Assembly: GCF_026898115.1 (NCBI RefSeq)
Contig: NZ_CP114036.1
Location: 4,272,001-4,336,000 of the forward strand
DNA length: 64,000 nucleotides
Reading direction: 5' to 3'
Source of the DNA: Streptomyces sp. S465
GTDB lineage: Bacteria > Actinomycetota > Actinomycetes > Streptomycetales > Streptomycetaceae
The notes under the pieces: model-generated
Seen by the model: the letters and a program-made list of their open reading frames with translations, nothing else
Database searches by the model: none
What the model was told of the DNA's origin: nothing
Position numbers and translations under genes: made by a program
Shown here: one piece after another, positions 35,010 through 44,626 of the stretch
Numbering within the stretch: the stretch's first letter is position 1
How the letters are laid out: each line of letters begins with the position of its first letter

Positions 35010-35864
35010 GTGGCCGAAGCAGCGTCGTACGAGATCCCCACCCACGTCTTAGAGACGCTGGTGGCTTCAGGAAGGCGGCTCGTACTCGACCGGCGCGGGT
35101 CAACTGTTTGGGAGGTCGAGACGCAGCAGGGCCGGTATGCCGTGAAGCTCGGCTACCCAATCAAAGCAACAAGCGAATGGGAGGCTCAGGAATGGACGGC
35201 CCTGGCCCCCGCCCGCGAGGGCGCGATCTTGCAGCAGCTCAACAGGGGCAACGTCAGCTACGGCGAATGGGAACACGGAACCTGGAACATCCAGCCCTGG
35301 CACCAGGGCGCCAGCCTGTACGACCTGTGGCAGCCACACCGCGCCGAAGGGGCCTCATCAGAGCCCGACCTAGGCGAAGCACTGTCGTGCGCGGAAGCCG
35401 TAGCCGCATTGCACGCCACGGGGTGGGCACACGGGGACGTCCAACCCGCACACCTGATCATCAGCGATGAGGGAACAGCGCTCATTGATCTCGCGCTGGC
35501 CCATGGCGGAGACATCCCCATCGCGTATGACTTCAACTATCGGGGCTGTCTCGTCCACTACGAGAGCCCGGAGATCTCCCGGAGCGTGCTGGAGACCGGC
35601 ACGGCCACCCCGACCATGACAGCGGACGTCTACGCCCTTGGCGCCTCACTCTTCATCAGCGCGACCGGACTGCGCCACGTCGCGTACCCGGACGACGCCA
35701 GCCGCAAGGATCAGCGGCAAGCCATCGTGGACGGACCGCACCGCCCGGTGAACGTGGCCGGAGTGCTCGGCAAGCTCATCGAAGCCATGCTCAGCCCCGA
35801 TCCGGCCGACCGGCCAACGAGTGCCGAAGTCTGTAAGGAACTGAGCAGCGGGTGGAGCATGTAG
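35010..35864 (+). CDS. Atypical protein kinase-like protein
   Basis: A 284-residue kinase-fold protein. Ala-Val-Lys lysine in GRYAVKLGYP (about 41-50); catalytic loop WAHGDVQPAHLIISDEGTAL, where HGD replaces HRD and no Asn follows at the usual place; the DFG site reads IDLALAHGG, so the metal-binding motif is altered; then the APE-like YESPEISRS and the late helix ADVYALGASLF and PADRPTSAEV. GTG 35010 has GGAGAGG 10 nt upstream. TTA codon at 35049-35051. It may be a weak kinase or a pseudokinase. Related proteins sit in small Streptomyces islands; no target is known to me. Confidence 0.7.
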   Translation: MAEAASYEIPTHVLETLVASGRRLVLDRRGSTVWEVETQQGRYAVKLGYPIKATSEWEAQEWTALAPAREGAILQQLNRGNVSYGEWEHGTWNIQPWHQGASLYDLWQPHRAEGASSEPDLGEALSCAEAVAALHATGWAHGDVQPAHLIISDEGTALIDLALAHGGDIPIAYDFNYRGCLVHYESPEISRSVLETGTATPTMTADVYALGASLFISATGLRHVAYPDDASRKDQRQAIVDGPHRPVNVAGVLGKLIEAMLSPDPADRPTSAEVCKELSSGWSM

Positions 35865-35928
35865 GCTCTGACCTGCCAGTTTGGCAAGGACTAGCAGGGG
35901 TGCTACGGAGCCCGCGCATGTACGGTAT

Positions 35929-35950
35929 GGACTTCGGCGTCAACGTCTAG
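35929..35950. repeat. attR-like 22-bp direct repeat
   Basis: Identical to 31602-31623. Sequence to the right (35951-36012) resembles the original downstream region of terD. Confidence 0.9.
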
Positions 35951-37143
<1,193 letters not shown>

Positions 37144-37207
37144 TCAGGCAGCCTTCCGGGACGCCGGCGAGACCCCAGTAATACAGGCATGCCCTCAACG
37201 CTATGGC

Positions 37208-37225
37208 CTTGGAGTGCACTCCAAG
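37208..37225. promoter_or_regulatory. Perfect 18-bp palindrome, MerR-type operator candidate
   Basis: CTTGGAGTGCACTCCAAG, 137 nt upstream of the aldo/keto reductase start. MerR-family regulators of reductase genes bind CTTGGAGT-centred dyads of this form. No merR gene is in the window. Confidence 0.5.
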
Positions 37226-37370
37226 CAAGCGGAACAGGTAAGAGGCGTTTTCTCCCGTCGTCTCATCCCGAATGAGCTTGTCATTCAACGGCGGCCGTAG
37301 AGGGCGCCGTGCCCGCGGCGGTGTTCCGGCCAAGGCCGGGGCGTTCTCGGAGGACTCGGTGTGGCCGCCG

Positions 37371-37583
37371 GCAGCCGGGCTGGTCGAGGCGTTGCAGGCC
37401 ATCCACGCCAAGGGCCTGCTCCACCGTGATCTCAAGCCGTCGAACGTGTTGCCGGCCGCGGACGGCCCGCGCGTGATCGACTTCGGGATCGCCCGCGCGA
37501 TGGACGCCACCGTGCTGACCGGAACCGGCGCGGCCATCGGCACGCCCCGGCTTCATGCCCCCGGAACGAAGCGCCGGGGTGAG
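37371..37583 (+). pseudogene. Serine/threonine protein kinase fragment
   Basis: About 65 residues of a PknB-type kinase core: [40 protein letters not shown] and [19 protein letters not shown]. The catalytic loop and DFG are intact, but the N-lobe is absent. After GTP the frame shifts; the expected GFMPPE (APE-like motif) is in another frame, then the similarity ends. A decayed remnant beside the accessory segment. It overlaps the upstream edge of no functional gene. Confidence 0.75.
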
Positions 37584-37608
37584 CCGCCTCGGGCGGTTGG
37601 GCCCGTTG

Positions 37609-38205
37609 TCACTCCTGCGGGGGGTGGGTGGCGGCCGGGTGGAAGGCGGCGGACACCGCTGTGGCGAGGGCCTGCTTGCGGCGGTCGTGGTCCGCGGTGG
37701 GGTCGTCCGGGCGGGCGGTGGCGTGGAGGCCGGACGGGGACCAGGTCAGGGCCATGGCGGTGACCAGGGCGAGGACGTCCGGCGGTGCGATCGCGGCGAT
37801 GACGCGGCCGGTGCGCTGGGCTTCGGCGATCGCGCTCAGTTTGGCGGCGCCCACCGATGACTCGGTCACCGAGTCGTCGGTGGCGACGCCCTCCATCTTG
37901 GCCCAGGTGGCCAGGCGGACCAGTTCCGGTCGTGCGACGGCGGCGTCGTACAGCCGCACGGCGTACCGGGGGAGGTCGTCGGCCGTGAACGGCACGGCGT
38001 CGACCACGGCGTCGGCGTGCAGGCGGAAGACGGCGCGGAAGAGGCCGAGTTTGTCTCCGAAGTAGGCGTACAGCTGGGCCTTGTTGACGCCCGCGGCGGC
38101 CGCGATGCGGTCGACCCGGGCACCGGCGATGCCATGGGCGGCGAAGTCGGTGGTGGCCGCGTCGAGGAGGCGGCGGCGGGTGGCATCGCTTTTCCGGGGG
38201 GACAC
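37609..38205 (-). CDS. TetR/AcrR-family repressor
   Basis: A 198-residue regulator. DNA-binding head: [20 protein letters not shown] and [26 protein letters not shown] (about 10-55). The rest is the helical ligand domain. It diverges from an alcohol dehydrogenase gene, with two copies of the same operator between them, so it should repress both. The ligand is unknown. Confidence 0.92.
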   Translation of the reverse strand: MSPRKSDATRRRLLDAATTDFAAHGIAGARVDRIAAAAGVNKAQLYAYFGDKLGLFRAVFRLHADAVVDAVPFTADDLPRYAVRLYDAAVARPELVRLATWAKMEGVATDDSVTESSVGAAKLSAIAEAQRTGRVIAAIAPPDVLALVTAMALTWSPSGLHATARPDDPTADHDRRKQALATAVSAAFHPAATHPPQE

Positions 38206-38216
38206 GGGAGTCAGGT

Positions 38217-38288
38217 TACCAACTGGTTAGTTGCTATCGCCGGACGGTGGTGCGTAGGCTCGGCATTTCCGAAACCAACTAGTTAGTT
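38217..38288. promoter_or_regulatory. Two TetR operators between tetR and the dehydrogenase
   Basis: TACCAACTGGTTAGTT at 38217-38232 and AACCAACTAGTTAGTT at 38273-38288, 56 bp apart. Each is a near-palindrome on AACT(A/G)GTT. One sits 12 nt from the tetR start, the other 20 nt from the dehydrogenase start. Confidence 0.82.
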
Positions 38289-38307
38289 AGAAACGAGGTG
38301 GCGGCGC

Positions 38308-39354
38308 ATGACGGTGCGCGCTTACGCGGTGGAGCGGGCCGGCGGCCCCGTTCGGCGGTACGAGTACGAGCCGGAACCCCTGGGCCCCCTGGAGGTCGAC
38401 GTCGCCGTGACGCACTGCGGCGTCTGCCAGACCGACGTCGGCGCGGTCGACGACGCGTATGGCATCTCCCGGTTCCCGGTGGTCGCGGGGCACGAGGCGG
38501 TCGGCGTCATCGAGGCCGTGGGCAGCGCTGTGGACGGCACCCGGCTGGCGGTCGGTCAGCGGGTGGGGGTGGGGGCGACGGCCGGGGCGTGTTTCGCCTG
38601 CGCGTGGTGCCTCAGCGGCCGGCAGCACCTGTGCGCGGAGAAGGACGACCTGGTCCTGCGTGGCGTCGGGGGCGCGTTCGCCACCCGCGTGCGCGCGGGC
38701 GACTGGCGGTATGTCCACCCCCTGCCCGACGCCCTCGCCTCCGAGCACGCGGCACCGCTCCTGTGCGCCGGGATCACGGTGTTCTCGGCGGTCGTACGGT
38801 ACGGGGTCCGGCCCACGGACCGGGTCGCCGTGGTGGGGGTGGGCGGACTGGGCCATCTGGCGCTCCAGTTCCTCGCCAAGTGGGGCTGCCATGTGACGGC
38901 CATCTCCACGACGGCCGCGAAGGAGGACGACGCCCGCCGGTTCGGCGCCCATGAGTTCGTCGTCGCGGATGACCTCCTCCAGGGGGACGGCGGCCCCCAC
39001 GCGGACGGCGGACTCCAGCGGGGCTCGGGCTCGTTCGACTTCATCCTCTCCACCGTCTCGGCCGATCTGCCGTGGGACGCGTATCTCGCGGCGCTGCGCC
39101 CCCACGGAACGCTGTGCGTGGTCGGCGTCCCCCACGGAGCGCTCACCATCAACCCGTTGAGCCTTCTGCTGGGCGAGAAGCGGCTCGTCGGCGGTCTCGT
39201 GGGAACACCGAAGGAGACCCGGCAGATGCTGGACTTCGCGGCCCGGCACGACATCCGCCCCACCGTCGAGGCCTTCCCCGCCGCGCGCCTGGACGACGCG
39301 CTCGACCACGTCCGCCACGGCCGCGCCCGCTACCGCGCGGTGGTGGAATTCTGA
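38308..39354 (+). CDS. Zinc-dependent alcohol dehydrogenase (cinnamyl-alcohol/YahK-like)
   Basis: A 348-residue MDR enzyme for reversible aldehyde reduction. Catalytic zinc: THCGVCQTDVG and GHEAVGVIEAVG. Structural zinc region: CFACAWCLSGRQHLC, with four Cys. Cofactor loop: VAVVGVGGLGHLALQFLAKWG (about 173-193). A 10-residue Gly/Asp insert (GDGGPHADGG) lies near 230. GAGGTGG precedes the ATG. Controlled by the divergent TetR. Confidence 0.92.
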   Translation: MTVRAYAVERAGGPVRRYEYEPEPLGPLEVDVAVTHCGVCQTDVGAVDDAYGISRFPVVAGHEAVGVIEAVGSAVDGTRLAVGQRVGVGATAGACFACAWCLSGRQHLCAEKDDLVLRGVGGAFATRVRAGDWRYVHPLPDALASEHAAPLLCAGITVFSAVVRYGVRPTDRVAVVGVGGLGHLALQFLAKWGCHVTAISTTAAKEDDARRFGAHEFVVADDLLQGDGGPHADGGLQRGSGSFDFILSTVSADLPWDAYLAALRPHGTLCVVGVPHGALTINPLSLLLGEKRLVGGLVGTPKETRQMLDFAARHDIRPTVEAFPAARLDDALDHVRHGRARYRAVVEF

Positions 39355-39892
39355 CCGGGCGGCCCAGGGGCGCGGTCCGCCGAAACGGCCCCGTCCGGCC
39401 CGCCGGAGGGACGCGGCGGCGCACAGGCACCGCATAGATCGACTTCTCGTCGCGTACACGGCAAAACCGCGCCCGCCTCGCCCTGCGCGGCCGCCGCGCG
39501 GCCCGCCACGCTCCCCACCTGCGCGATCAGCGCGGTTCGACCCCGGGTGGCCGGAGGGCCGCCGCGGTGGCGCGGGCATGACCTAGAGGGATAAGTCGGC
39601 ATCAACTACCTGTTGTTGCCTCATGCCTCGCTGACCGAATTCGCCCCTACTTGAACAACGGCGAGTCAAATTCTTGTTACGCACCTATCCGAATCGATCG
39701 GTGGGATGCCAATCTCTGCTCGGCTCGCTGCGCGTCAGCTGACTCCGCGGTAAGGGCTCAGGCACCACGACGCGCACCACCGCACCACGCGCACCACTCG
39801 CACCACTCCTGCTCGACCGGGCGGCCCACCCATGGCCGTCCGCACCCCCTACCCAGGGCCGCGACCCGGCGGCCCCAAGGCAAGGAGACCGA
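39355..39892 (+). promoter_or_regulatory. Long upstream region of the M4 protease
   Basis: This 538-nt gap has no credible gene. It includes an AT-richer stretch (39590-39720) likely to hold promoter and control sites, and a CACCAC-rich stretch at 39770-39810. I can name no site. Confidence 0.4.
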
Positions 39893-41512
39893 GTGAGACC
39901 CATCGCTTCCTCCCCCCGCAAGAAGACCGTCCGCGCGGCCGCGTTCATCGCCTCCGCCGCCATGGTCGTCATCGGTGTGCAGACCGGCCAGGCCAGCGCC
40001 CAGCCGGAGCGCTCCCGCGAGGCGGGCGCCACGGCGCTTTCGCTGACCCCCGCCGAGCGCACCACCGCGATCGAGGCGGCCCAGGCCGACGCCTCCGCGC
40101 AGGCCGAGTCCCTCGGGCTCGGGGCCAAGGAGAAGCTCCTCGTCCGCGACGTCATCAAGGACGCGGACGGAACCGTTCACACCCGCTATGAGCGCACCTA
40201 CGCGGGGCTGCCCGTCCTCGGCGGCGACCTGGTCGTCCACCAGAAGACCAACGGCACCCAGTCCGTGGACAAGGCCACCAGCGCGCGCATAGCGGTCAAG
40301 AGCACCGACGCCGCCGTGACCCCCTCGGCCGCCTCCGGCACCGCGCTGAAGGCCGCGCCGAAGGCGACCACCGGCGAGAAGGCCAAGTCGCCGCGGAAGG
40401 TGGTCTGGGCGGCCACCGGCACGCCCCTCCTGGCCTGGGAGACCGTCGTCACCGGGACGCAGGCCGACGGCACCCCGAGCGAGTTGCACGTCGTCACCGA
40501 CGCGAGCACGGGCGAGCAGCTCTCCCAGTGGGAAGCCGTCAAGAACGGCACGGGCACCAGCAAGTACAGCGGCACGGTGACCCTGGGCACCACCAAGAGC
40601 GGCTCCACCTACAGCCTCACCGACGGTGCGCGCGGCAACCACAAGACCTATGACCTGAACCAGGGCAGCTCGGGCACCGGCACCCTGTTCACCGACGCGG
40701 ACGACGTATGGGGCGGCGGCCGGCAGACCGCCGGCGTCGACGCGCACTACGGCGCGGCCGAGACCTGGGACTTCTACAAGGAGTTCCTGGGCCGCAACGG
40801 CATCAAGAACAACGGCGTGGGCTCGTACTCCCGCGTCCACTACGGCAACAACTACGTCAACGCGTTCTGGCAGGACTCCTGCTTCTGCATGACCTACGGC
40901 GACGGCTCGGGCAACGCCAACCCGCTGACCTCGCTCGACGTGGCCGCCCACGAGATGAGCCACGGCGTGACCGCCGCCACCGCCAACCTCAACTACAGCG
41001 GTGAGTCCGGCGGTCTCAACGAGGCCACCTCCGACATCTTCGCCTCCGCGGTGGAGTTCTACGCGGGCAACTCCTCGGACGTCGGTGACTACCTCATCGG
41101 CGAGAAGATCAACATCAATGGCGACGGCACCCCGCTGCGCTACCAGGACAAGCCCAGCAAGGACGGGGCGTCCCGGGACTACTGGTCCTCGTCGCTCGGC
41201 AGCATCGACGTCCACTACTCCTCCGGGCCCGCCAACCACTTCTTCTACCTGCTGTCCGAGGGCAGCGGCGCGAAGACCATCAACGGCGTGAGCTACAACA
41301 GCCCGACCTACGACGGCTCGACCGTCACCGGGATCGGCCGGGACAAGGCCATCAAGATCTGGTACCGGGCCCTGACCACGTACTGGACCTCGACCACCAA
41401 GTACGCGGGCGCCCGCACCGGCACCCTCAGCGCCGCGGCCGACCTCTACGGCTCCGGCTCCACCGAGTACAAGGCGGTCGCCGCCGCCTGGACCGCGATC
41501 AACGTGAAGTAG
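39893..41512 (+). CDS. Secreted M4 (thermolysin-type) neutral metalloprotease
   Basis: A 539-residue preproenzyme. Signal peptide of about 37 residues (RKK, then AAAFIASAAMVVIGVQTGQASA). Propeptide with FTP/PepSY-like parts (VRDVIKDADGTVHTRYERTY; GLPVLGGDLVVHQ). Mature domain from about 215: zinc site VAAHEMSHGVTAAT (His353, Glu354, His357) with the third ligand in GGLNEATSDIFAS; substrate His near DVHYSSGPANHFFYLL. A C-terminal helical half ends the protein. GTG start with GGAG 5 nt upstream. Extracellular protein degradation for nutrition. Confidence 0.95.
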   Translation: MRPIASSPRKKTVRAAAFIASAAMVVIGVQTGQASAQPERSREAGATALSLTPAERTTAIEAAQADASAQAESLGLGAKEKLLVRDVIKDADGTVHTRYERTYAGLPVLGGDLVVHQKTNGTQSVDKATSARIAVKSTDAAVTPSAASGTALKAAPKATTGEKAKSPRKVVWAATGTPLLAWETVVTGTQADGTPSELHVVTDASTGEQLSQWEAVKNGTGTSKYSGTVTLGTTKSGSTYSLTDGARGNHKTYDLNQGSSGTGTLFTDADDVWGGGRQTAGVDAHYGAAETWDFYKEFLGRNGIKNNGVGSYSRVHYGNNYVNAFWQDSCFCMTYGDGSGNANPLTSLDVAAHEMSHGVTAATANLNYSGESGGLNEATSDIFASAVEFYAGNSSDVGDYLIGEKININGDGTPLRYQDKPSKDGASRDYWSSSLGSIDVHYSSGPANHFFYLLSEGSGAKTINGVSYNSPTYDGSTVTGIGRDKAIKIWYRALTTYWTSTTKYAGARTGTLSAAADLYGSGSTEYKAVAAAWTAINVK

Positions 41513-41540
41513 GACCGTAAGCCTTCGATCAGAAGCGGTC

Positions 41541-41572
41541 ATGGGCCGCACCGGGGAACCGGTGCGGCCCAT
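41541..41572 (+). terminator. Terminator of the M4 protease gene
   Basis: Perfect 14-bp stem, 41541-41554 with 41559-41572, GGAA loop, 28 nt past the stop. Confidence 0.88.
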
Positions 41573-41617
41573 TCCCGCCATGCCCGGTCATCCCTGTCGT
41601 AGCCGCTGATCAGCGCT

Positions 41618-41623
41618 TACGCT
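41618..41623 (+). promoter_or_regulatory. -10 box of a leaderless promoter for mscR
   Basis: TACGCT, 6 nt before the ATG at 41630; no ribosome site is present. Confidence 0.45.
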
Positions 41624-41629
41624 GCTGCC

Positions 41630-42715
41630 ATGACTCAACAGGTACGCGGCGTGGTGGCCCCCGGCAAGGGCGAGAAGGTCAGGATCGAGACGATCGTGGT
41701 GCCGGACCCCGGCCCCGGCGAGGCGGTGGTGAAGGTCCAGGCGTGTGGCGTCTGCCACACCGATCTGCACTACCGGGAGGGCGGGATCAACGACGAGTTC
41801 CCCTTCCTGCTCGGCCACGAGGCGGCGGGCGTCGTGGAGTCCGTGGGCGACGGCGTCACGGAGGTGGCCCCGGGCGATTTCGTGATCCTCAACTGGCGGG
41901 CGGTGTGCCATGAGTGCCGGGCCTGCCGTCGCGGCCGCCCCTGGTACTGCTTCAACACCCACAACGCCGGCCAGCCCATGACGCTGACCGACGGCACCGC
42001 GCTGACCCCCGCGCTGGGCATCGGCGCGTTCGCCGAGAAGACGCTGGTGGCCGCCGGTCAGTGCACCAAGGTCGACCCCTCGGCCTCGCCCGCCGCGGCC
42101 GGGCTGCTCGGCTGCGGGGTGATGGCCGGGATCGGCGCGGCGATCAACACCGGCAACGTCCAGCGCGGCGACTCGGTCGCCGTCATCGGCTGCGGCGGGG
42201 TCGGCGCCGCCTCGGTCGCCGGGGCGCGGCTGGCCGGCGCCGCGAAGATCATCGCGGTGGATCTGGACGAGCGGAAGCTGGACTGGGCCCGTTCGCTGGG
42301 CGCCACCCACACCATCAACGCCAAGAGCGCCGACGTCGTCGAGGCCGTCCAGGGGCTGACCGACGGCAACGGCGCCGATGTCGTCATCGAGGCGGTGGGC
42401 CGCCCCGAGACCTACCGGCAGGCGTTCTACGCCCGTGACCTGGCCGGCACGGTCGTCCTGGTCGGCGTCCCCACCCCCGAGATGAAGCTGGAGCTGCCGC
42501 TGCTGGACGTCTTCGGGCGCGGCGGGGCGCTCAAGTCCTCCTGGTACGGGGACTGTCTGCCGTCCCGCGACTTCCCCATGCTGATCGACCTCTACCAGCA
42601 GGGCCGCCTCGGCCTGGACGCGTTCGTCAGCGAGACGATCGGACTCGAGGACATCGAGGAGGCGTTCGCCAAGATGCACCGCGGTGAGGTGCTCCGTTCG
42701 GTGGTGAACCTCTGA
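41630..42715 (+). CDS. mscR: S-(hydroxymethyl)mycothiol dehydrogenase
   Basis: A 361-residue class III-type zinc alcohol dehydrogenase that oxidises the formaldehyde-mycothiol adduct with NAD. Catalytic zinc: [14 protein letters not shown] and [11 protein letters not shown]. The [20 protein letters not shown] segment supplies the structural-zinc Cys and is typical of the mycothiol enzyme. Cofactor loop: [17 protein letters not shown] (about 184-200). One-base overlap (TGATG) with the hydrolase gene. Mycothiol replaces glutathione in actinobacteria, which fits the organism. Confidence 0.95.
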   Translation: MTQQVRGVVAPGKGEKVRIETIVVPDPGPGEAVVKVQACGVCHTDLHYREGGINDEFPFLLGHEAAGVVESVGDGVTEVAPGDFVILNWRAVCHECRACRRGRPWYCFNTHNAGQPMTLTDGTALTPALGIGAFAEKTLVAAGQCTKVDPSASPAAAGLLGCGVMAGIGAAINTGNVQRGDSVAVIGCGGVGAASVAGARLAGAAKIIAVDLDERKLDWARSLGATHTINAKSADVVEAVQGLTDGNGADVVIEAVGRPETYRQAFYARDLAGTVVLVGVPTPEMKLELPLLDVFGRGGALKSSWYGDCLPSRDFPMLIDLYQQGRLGLDAFVSETIGLEDIEEAFAKMHRGEVLRSVVNL

Positions 42716-43353
42716 TGACCCCTCCGCCCGTACGCGTCGACCACCTCGTCACCTCCGGCACCTTCTCGCTGGACGGCGGCACCTGGGAGGTCGACAACAA
42801 CGTCTGGCTGATCGGCGACGACCACGAGGTGTACGTGATCGACGCCGCGCATGACGCCGACGCCATCGCGGACGCGGTCGGCGGCCGCCGGCTGCTCGGC
42901 ATCATCTGCACCCACGGCCATGACGACCACATCGACGCGGCCCCGGCGCTCGCCGACCGCACCGGCGCGCCGATCCTGCTGCACCCGCGGGACGAGGTGC
43001 TGTGGCGGATGCGCCACCCCGACCGCGCCCCGGACAAGCCGCTGGCCGACGGCGACGTGCTCACCGTCGCCGGCGCCCAGCTGCGGGTGGTGCACACCCC
43101 CGGCCACTCCCCCGGCGCGGTCTGCCTGCACGCCCCGGCGCTGACCACGGTCTTCTCCGGGGACACCCTCTTCCAGGGCGGACCGGGCGCGACCGGGCGC
43201 TCGTACTCGTCCTTCCCCACGATCATCGAGTCGATCCGGGAGCGGCTGCTGACGCTGCCCCCCGAGACGGTGGTCCGCACCGGCCACGGCGACTCCACGA
43301 CGATCGGGGACGAGGCCCCGCACCTGGACGAGTGGATCGCGCGGGGACACTGA
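42715..43353 (+). CDS. MBL-fold hydrolase, probable S-formylmycothiol hydrolase
   Basis: A 212-residue metallo-beta-lactamase-fold protein of glyoxalase II type. Metal motif THGHDDHIDAAP (about 63-74), then HTPGHSPGAVCLH, FSGDTLFQGGPG and the last ligand RTGHGDSTT. It is coupled to mscR, and the same pairing is common in mycothiol producers; hydrolysis of S-formylmycothiol to formate is the inferred role. Confidence 0.88.
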   Translation: MTPPPVRVDHLVTSGTFSLDGGTWEVDNNVWLIGDDHEVYVIDAAHDADAIADAVGGRRLLGIICTHGHDDHIDAAPALADRTGAPILLHPRDEVLWRMRHPDRAPDKPLADGDVLTVAGAQLRVVHTPGHSPGAVCLHAPALTTVFSGDTLFQGGPGATGRSYSSFPTIIESIRERLLTLPPETVVRTGHGDSTTIGDEAPHLDEWIARGH

Positions 43354-43444
43354 ACGGCACGCGTCGTGTGCGCGGGACCGGCGGGCGCGAGGGCGGGGCC
43401 GCCCTCCGGCCGGCGGCCCCGCGCCGCATGACACCATCGGCCCT

Positions 43445-43942
43445 GTGATCGACCTGGGCTACTCCCTCTCGCGCCGCTTCCCGGACCCCCCGCAGACGGA
43501 CTACCGGACCGCTGATGTGCGCGCCCTGCGGCACGACCTGTTCTGCGGGGACGTCTACATCGCCGATACGGACACGGACCGCGAGCTGTCCACAGCCTGG
43601 GGATGGGTGCCGGTGCTCGACTTCGCCTGGGCGCTGTGCGACATCGTGGAGCGGCTGGACCGGGACCCGCGCGGCAGCCGTTCCGCCACCGCGATCCACG
43701 CGGATCTGGACTTCACCGAGTCGACGGACCGGATGCTCTTCGAGCGCCGCTTCGGCTGGGTGGACATCACCGCCGACTGGGTGCCGCTGGAGGAGGCTCC
43801 GCTGACGTTCCAGCACGCGGCGCTGCGCCGGGAGGCACGCGACTTCCTGCACGATCTGATCGCCGATCTCGTCGATATGCACGAGGGGCTCGGCGACAAC
43901 CCCGTGGTGTGGGGCCTCCAGTCCCGCTTCCCCCGGGTCTGA
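43445..43942 (+). CDS. Conserved-looking hypothetical protein
   Basis: A 165-residue acidic, soluble protein: MIDLGYSLSRRFPDPPQTDY, DLFCGDVYIADTDTDRELST, AWGWVPVLDFAWALCDIVER, ERRFGWVDITADWVPLEE. No motif I recognise. GTG start. The compositional bias in third positions is that of a real Streptomyces gene. Function unknown. Confidence 0.65.
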   Translation: MIDLGYSLSRRFPDPPQTDYRTADVRALRHDLFCGDVYIADTDTDRELSTAWGWVPVLDFAWALCDIVERLDRDPRGSRSATAIHADLDFTESTDRMLFERRFGWVDITADWVPLEEAPLTFQHAALRREARDFLHDLIADLVDMHEGLGDNPVVWGLQSRFPRV

Positions 43943-44122
43943 CCCGGCGCACTGTCAAGAATTCTATTTCGATGCCACGTCGCCCGCTCCCGACCGCACA
44001 ATACGACCAGCATTACCGTCTGCGGCGTCCCCCACCCGTTGAACAAGGGCGATGACGGGCGGTATTCCATGCTGGTTCCGCGGCCGCAGGCGTGCGTCCG
44101 CATGAAAACCGGGGAGGAAGCA

Positions 44123-44467
44123 TTGGAAACGAATACGACGGAGATTCTGGCCAGAATGGAACGTGACTACACGACCTGGCTGGAGCAGGGGGGCCTGAGC
44201 CGGATGGTCAGTCTGGAGGGCCGTGATCTGACCGATCCGGCCGTGTTCGCCGAGGTGATCAGCGAACTGGCCCTGGAGCCGCACCGCGCGGAATACGCCG
44301 GGTCCCTGGCGGGCCACTCGCTGATGAGCGACGCCAGCGCCCGCTGGGCGAGTCTGGTGGGCACCTTCATCAACGCCGTGCACAGCGACACCTTGGACGC
44401 CCTGCGCGCCGAGACCTCGGTGATGGCGGCGAGCCTGGACGGCGGCCACGCGGGTGGCTGCGGCTGA
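44123..44467 (+). CDS. Small hypothetical protein at the cluster border
   Basis: A 114-residue helical protein: ETNTTEILARMERDYTTWLE, then LSRMVSLEGRDLTDPAVFAE and AGSLAGHSLMSDASARWASL, ending SLDGGHAGGCG. A very strong GGGGAGG lies 5 nt before TTG 44123, which I prefer; ATG 44102 or 44039 are alternatives. Upstream sequence is AT-richer (43955-44010), consistent with a promoter. The GG...GGCG tail resembles a modified-peptide precursor only loosely. No function known. Confidence 0.55.
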   Translation: METNTTEILARMERDYTTWLEQGGLSRMVSLEGRDLTDPAVFAEVISELALEPHRAEYAGSLAGHSLMSDASARWASLVGTFINAVHSDTLDALRAETSVMAASLDGGHAGGCG

Positions 44468-44569
44468 GCGGTCGCATGGCAGCGGCATCCGTTCGGCGGC
44501 CGTCACACGGTGGCCGCCGAACGGTCCGCCGGCCACGCCATCCCGCGGACCGCGGACCGTCATCCCACA

Positions 44570-44602
44570 CGCCCCGCCGGGCGATCCCTGCCCGGCGGGG
44601 CG
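44570..44602. terminator. Two-way terminator at the left border of the cluster
   Basis: Perfect 13-bp GC stem, 44570-44582 with 44590-44602, 7-nt loop, followed by CTTTT on the plus strand. It separates the plus-strand genes from the minus-strand biosynthetic cluster. Confidence 0.88.
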
Positions 44603-44626
44603 CTTTTGGTGGTGCGGGGCGGGCCG

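Larger units (their letters stand above)
31602..35950. mobile_element. Integrated, decayed element at the 3' end of terD
   Basis: Exact 22-bp direct repeats bound it: 31602-31623 (terD end and stop) and 35929-35950. Just inside the left repeat is the C-terminal remnant of a tyrosine recombinase, the usual int-att order. Cargo has lower GC and uses rarer codons, including TTA. Both ends share a further similar stretch, ACCTGG TC(A/G)GCACGAAG, followed by a poly-C/poly-G hairpin. No replication or transfer genes are seen, so it is a remnant that now depends on other functions or is fixed. Size 4.35 kb. Confidence 0.85.

Noticed and set aside
44123-44467. Lanthipeptide or lasso precursor
   Set aside because: Only one Cys near the end, no leader motif I recognise and no modification enzymes nearby.
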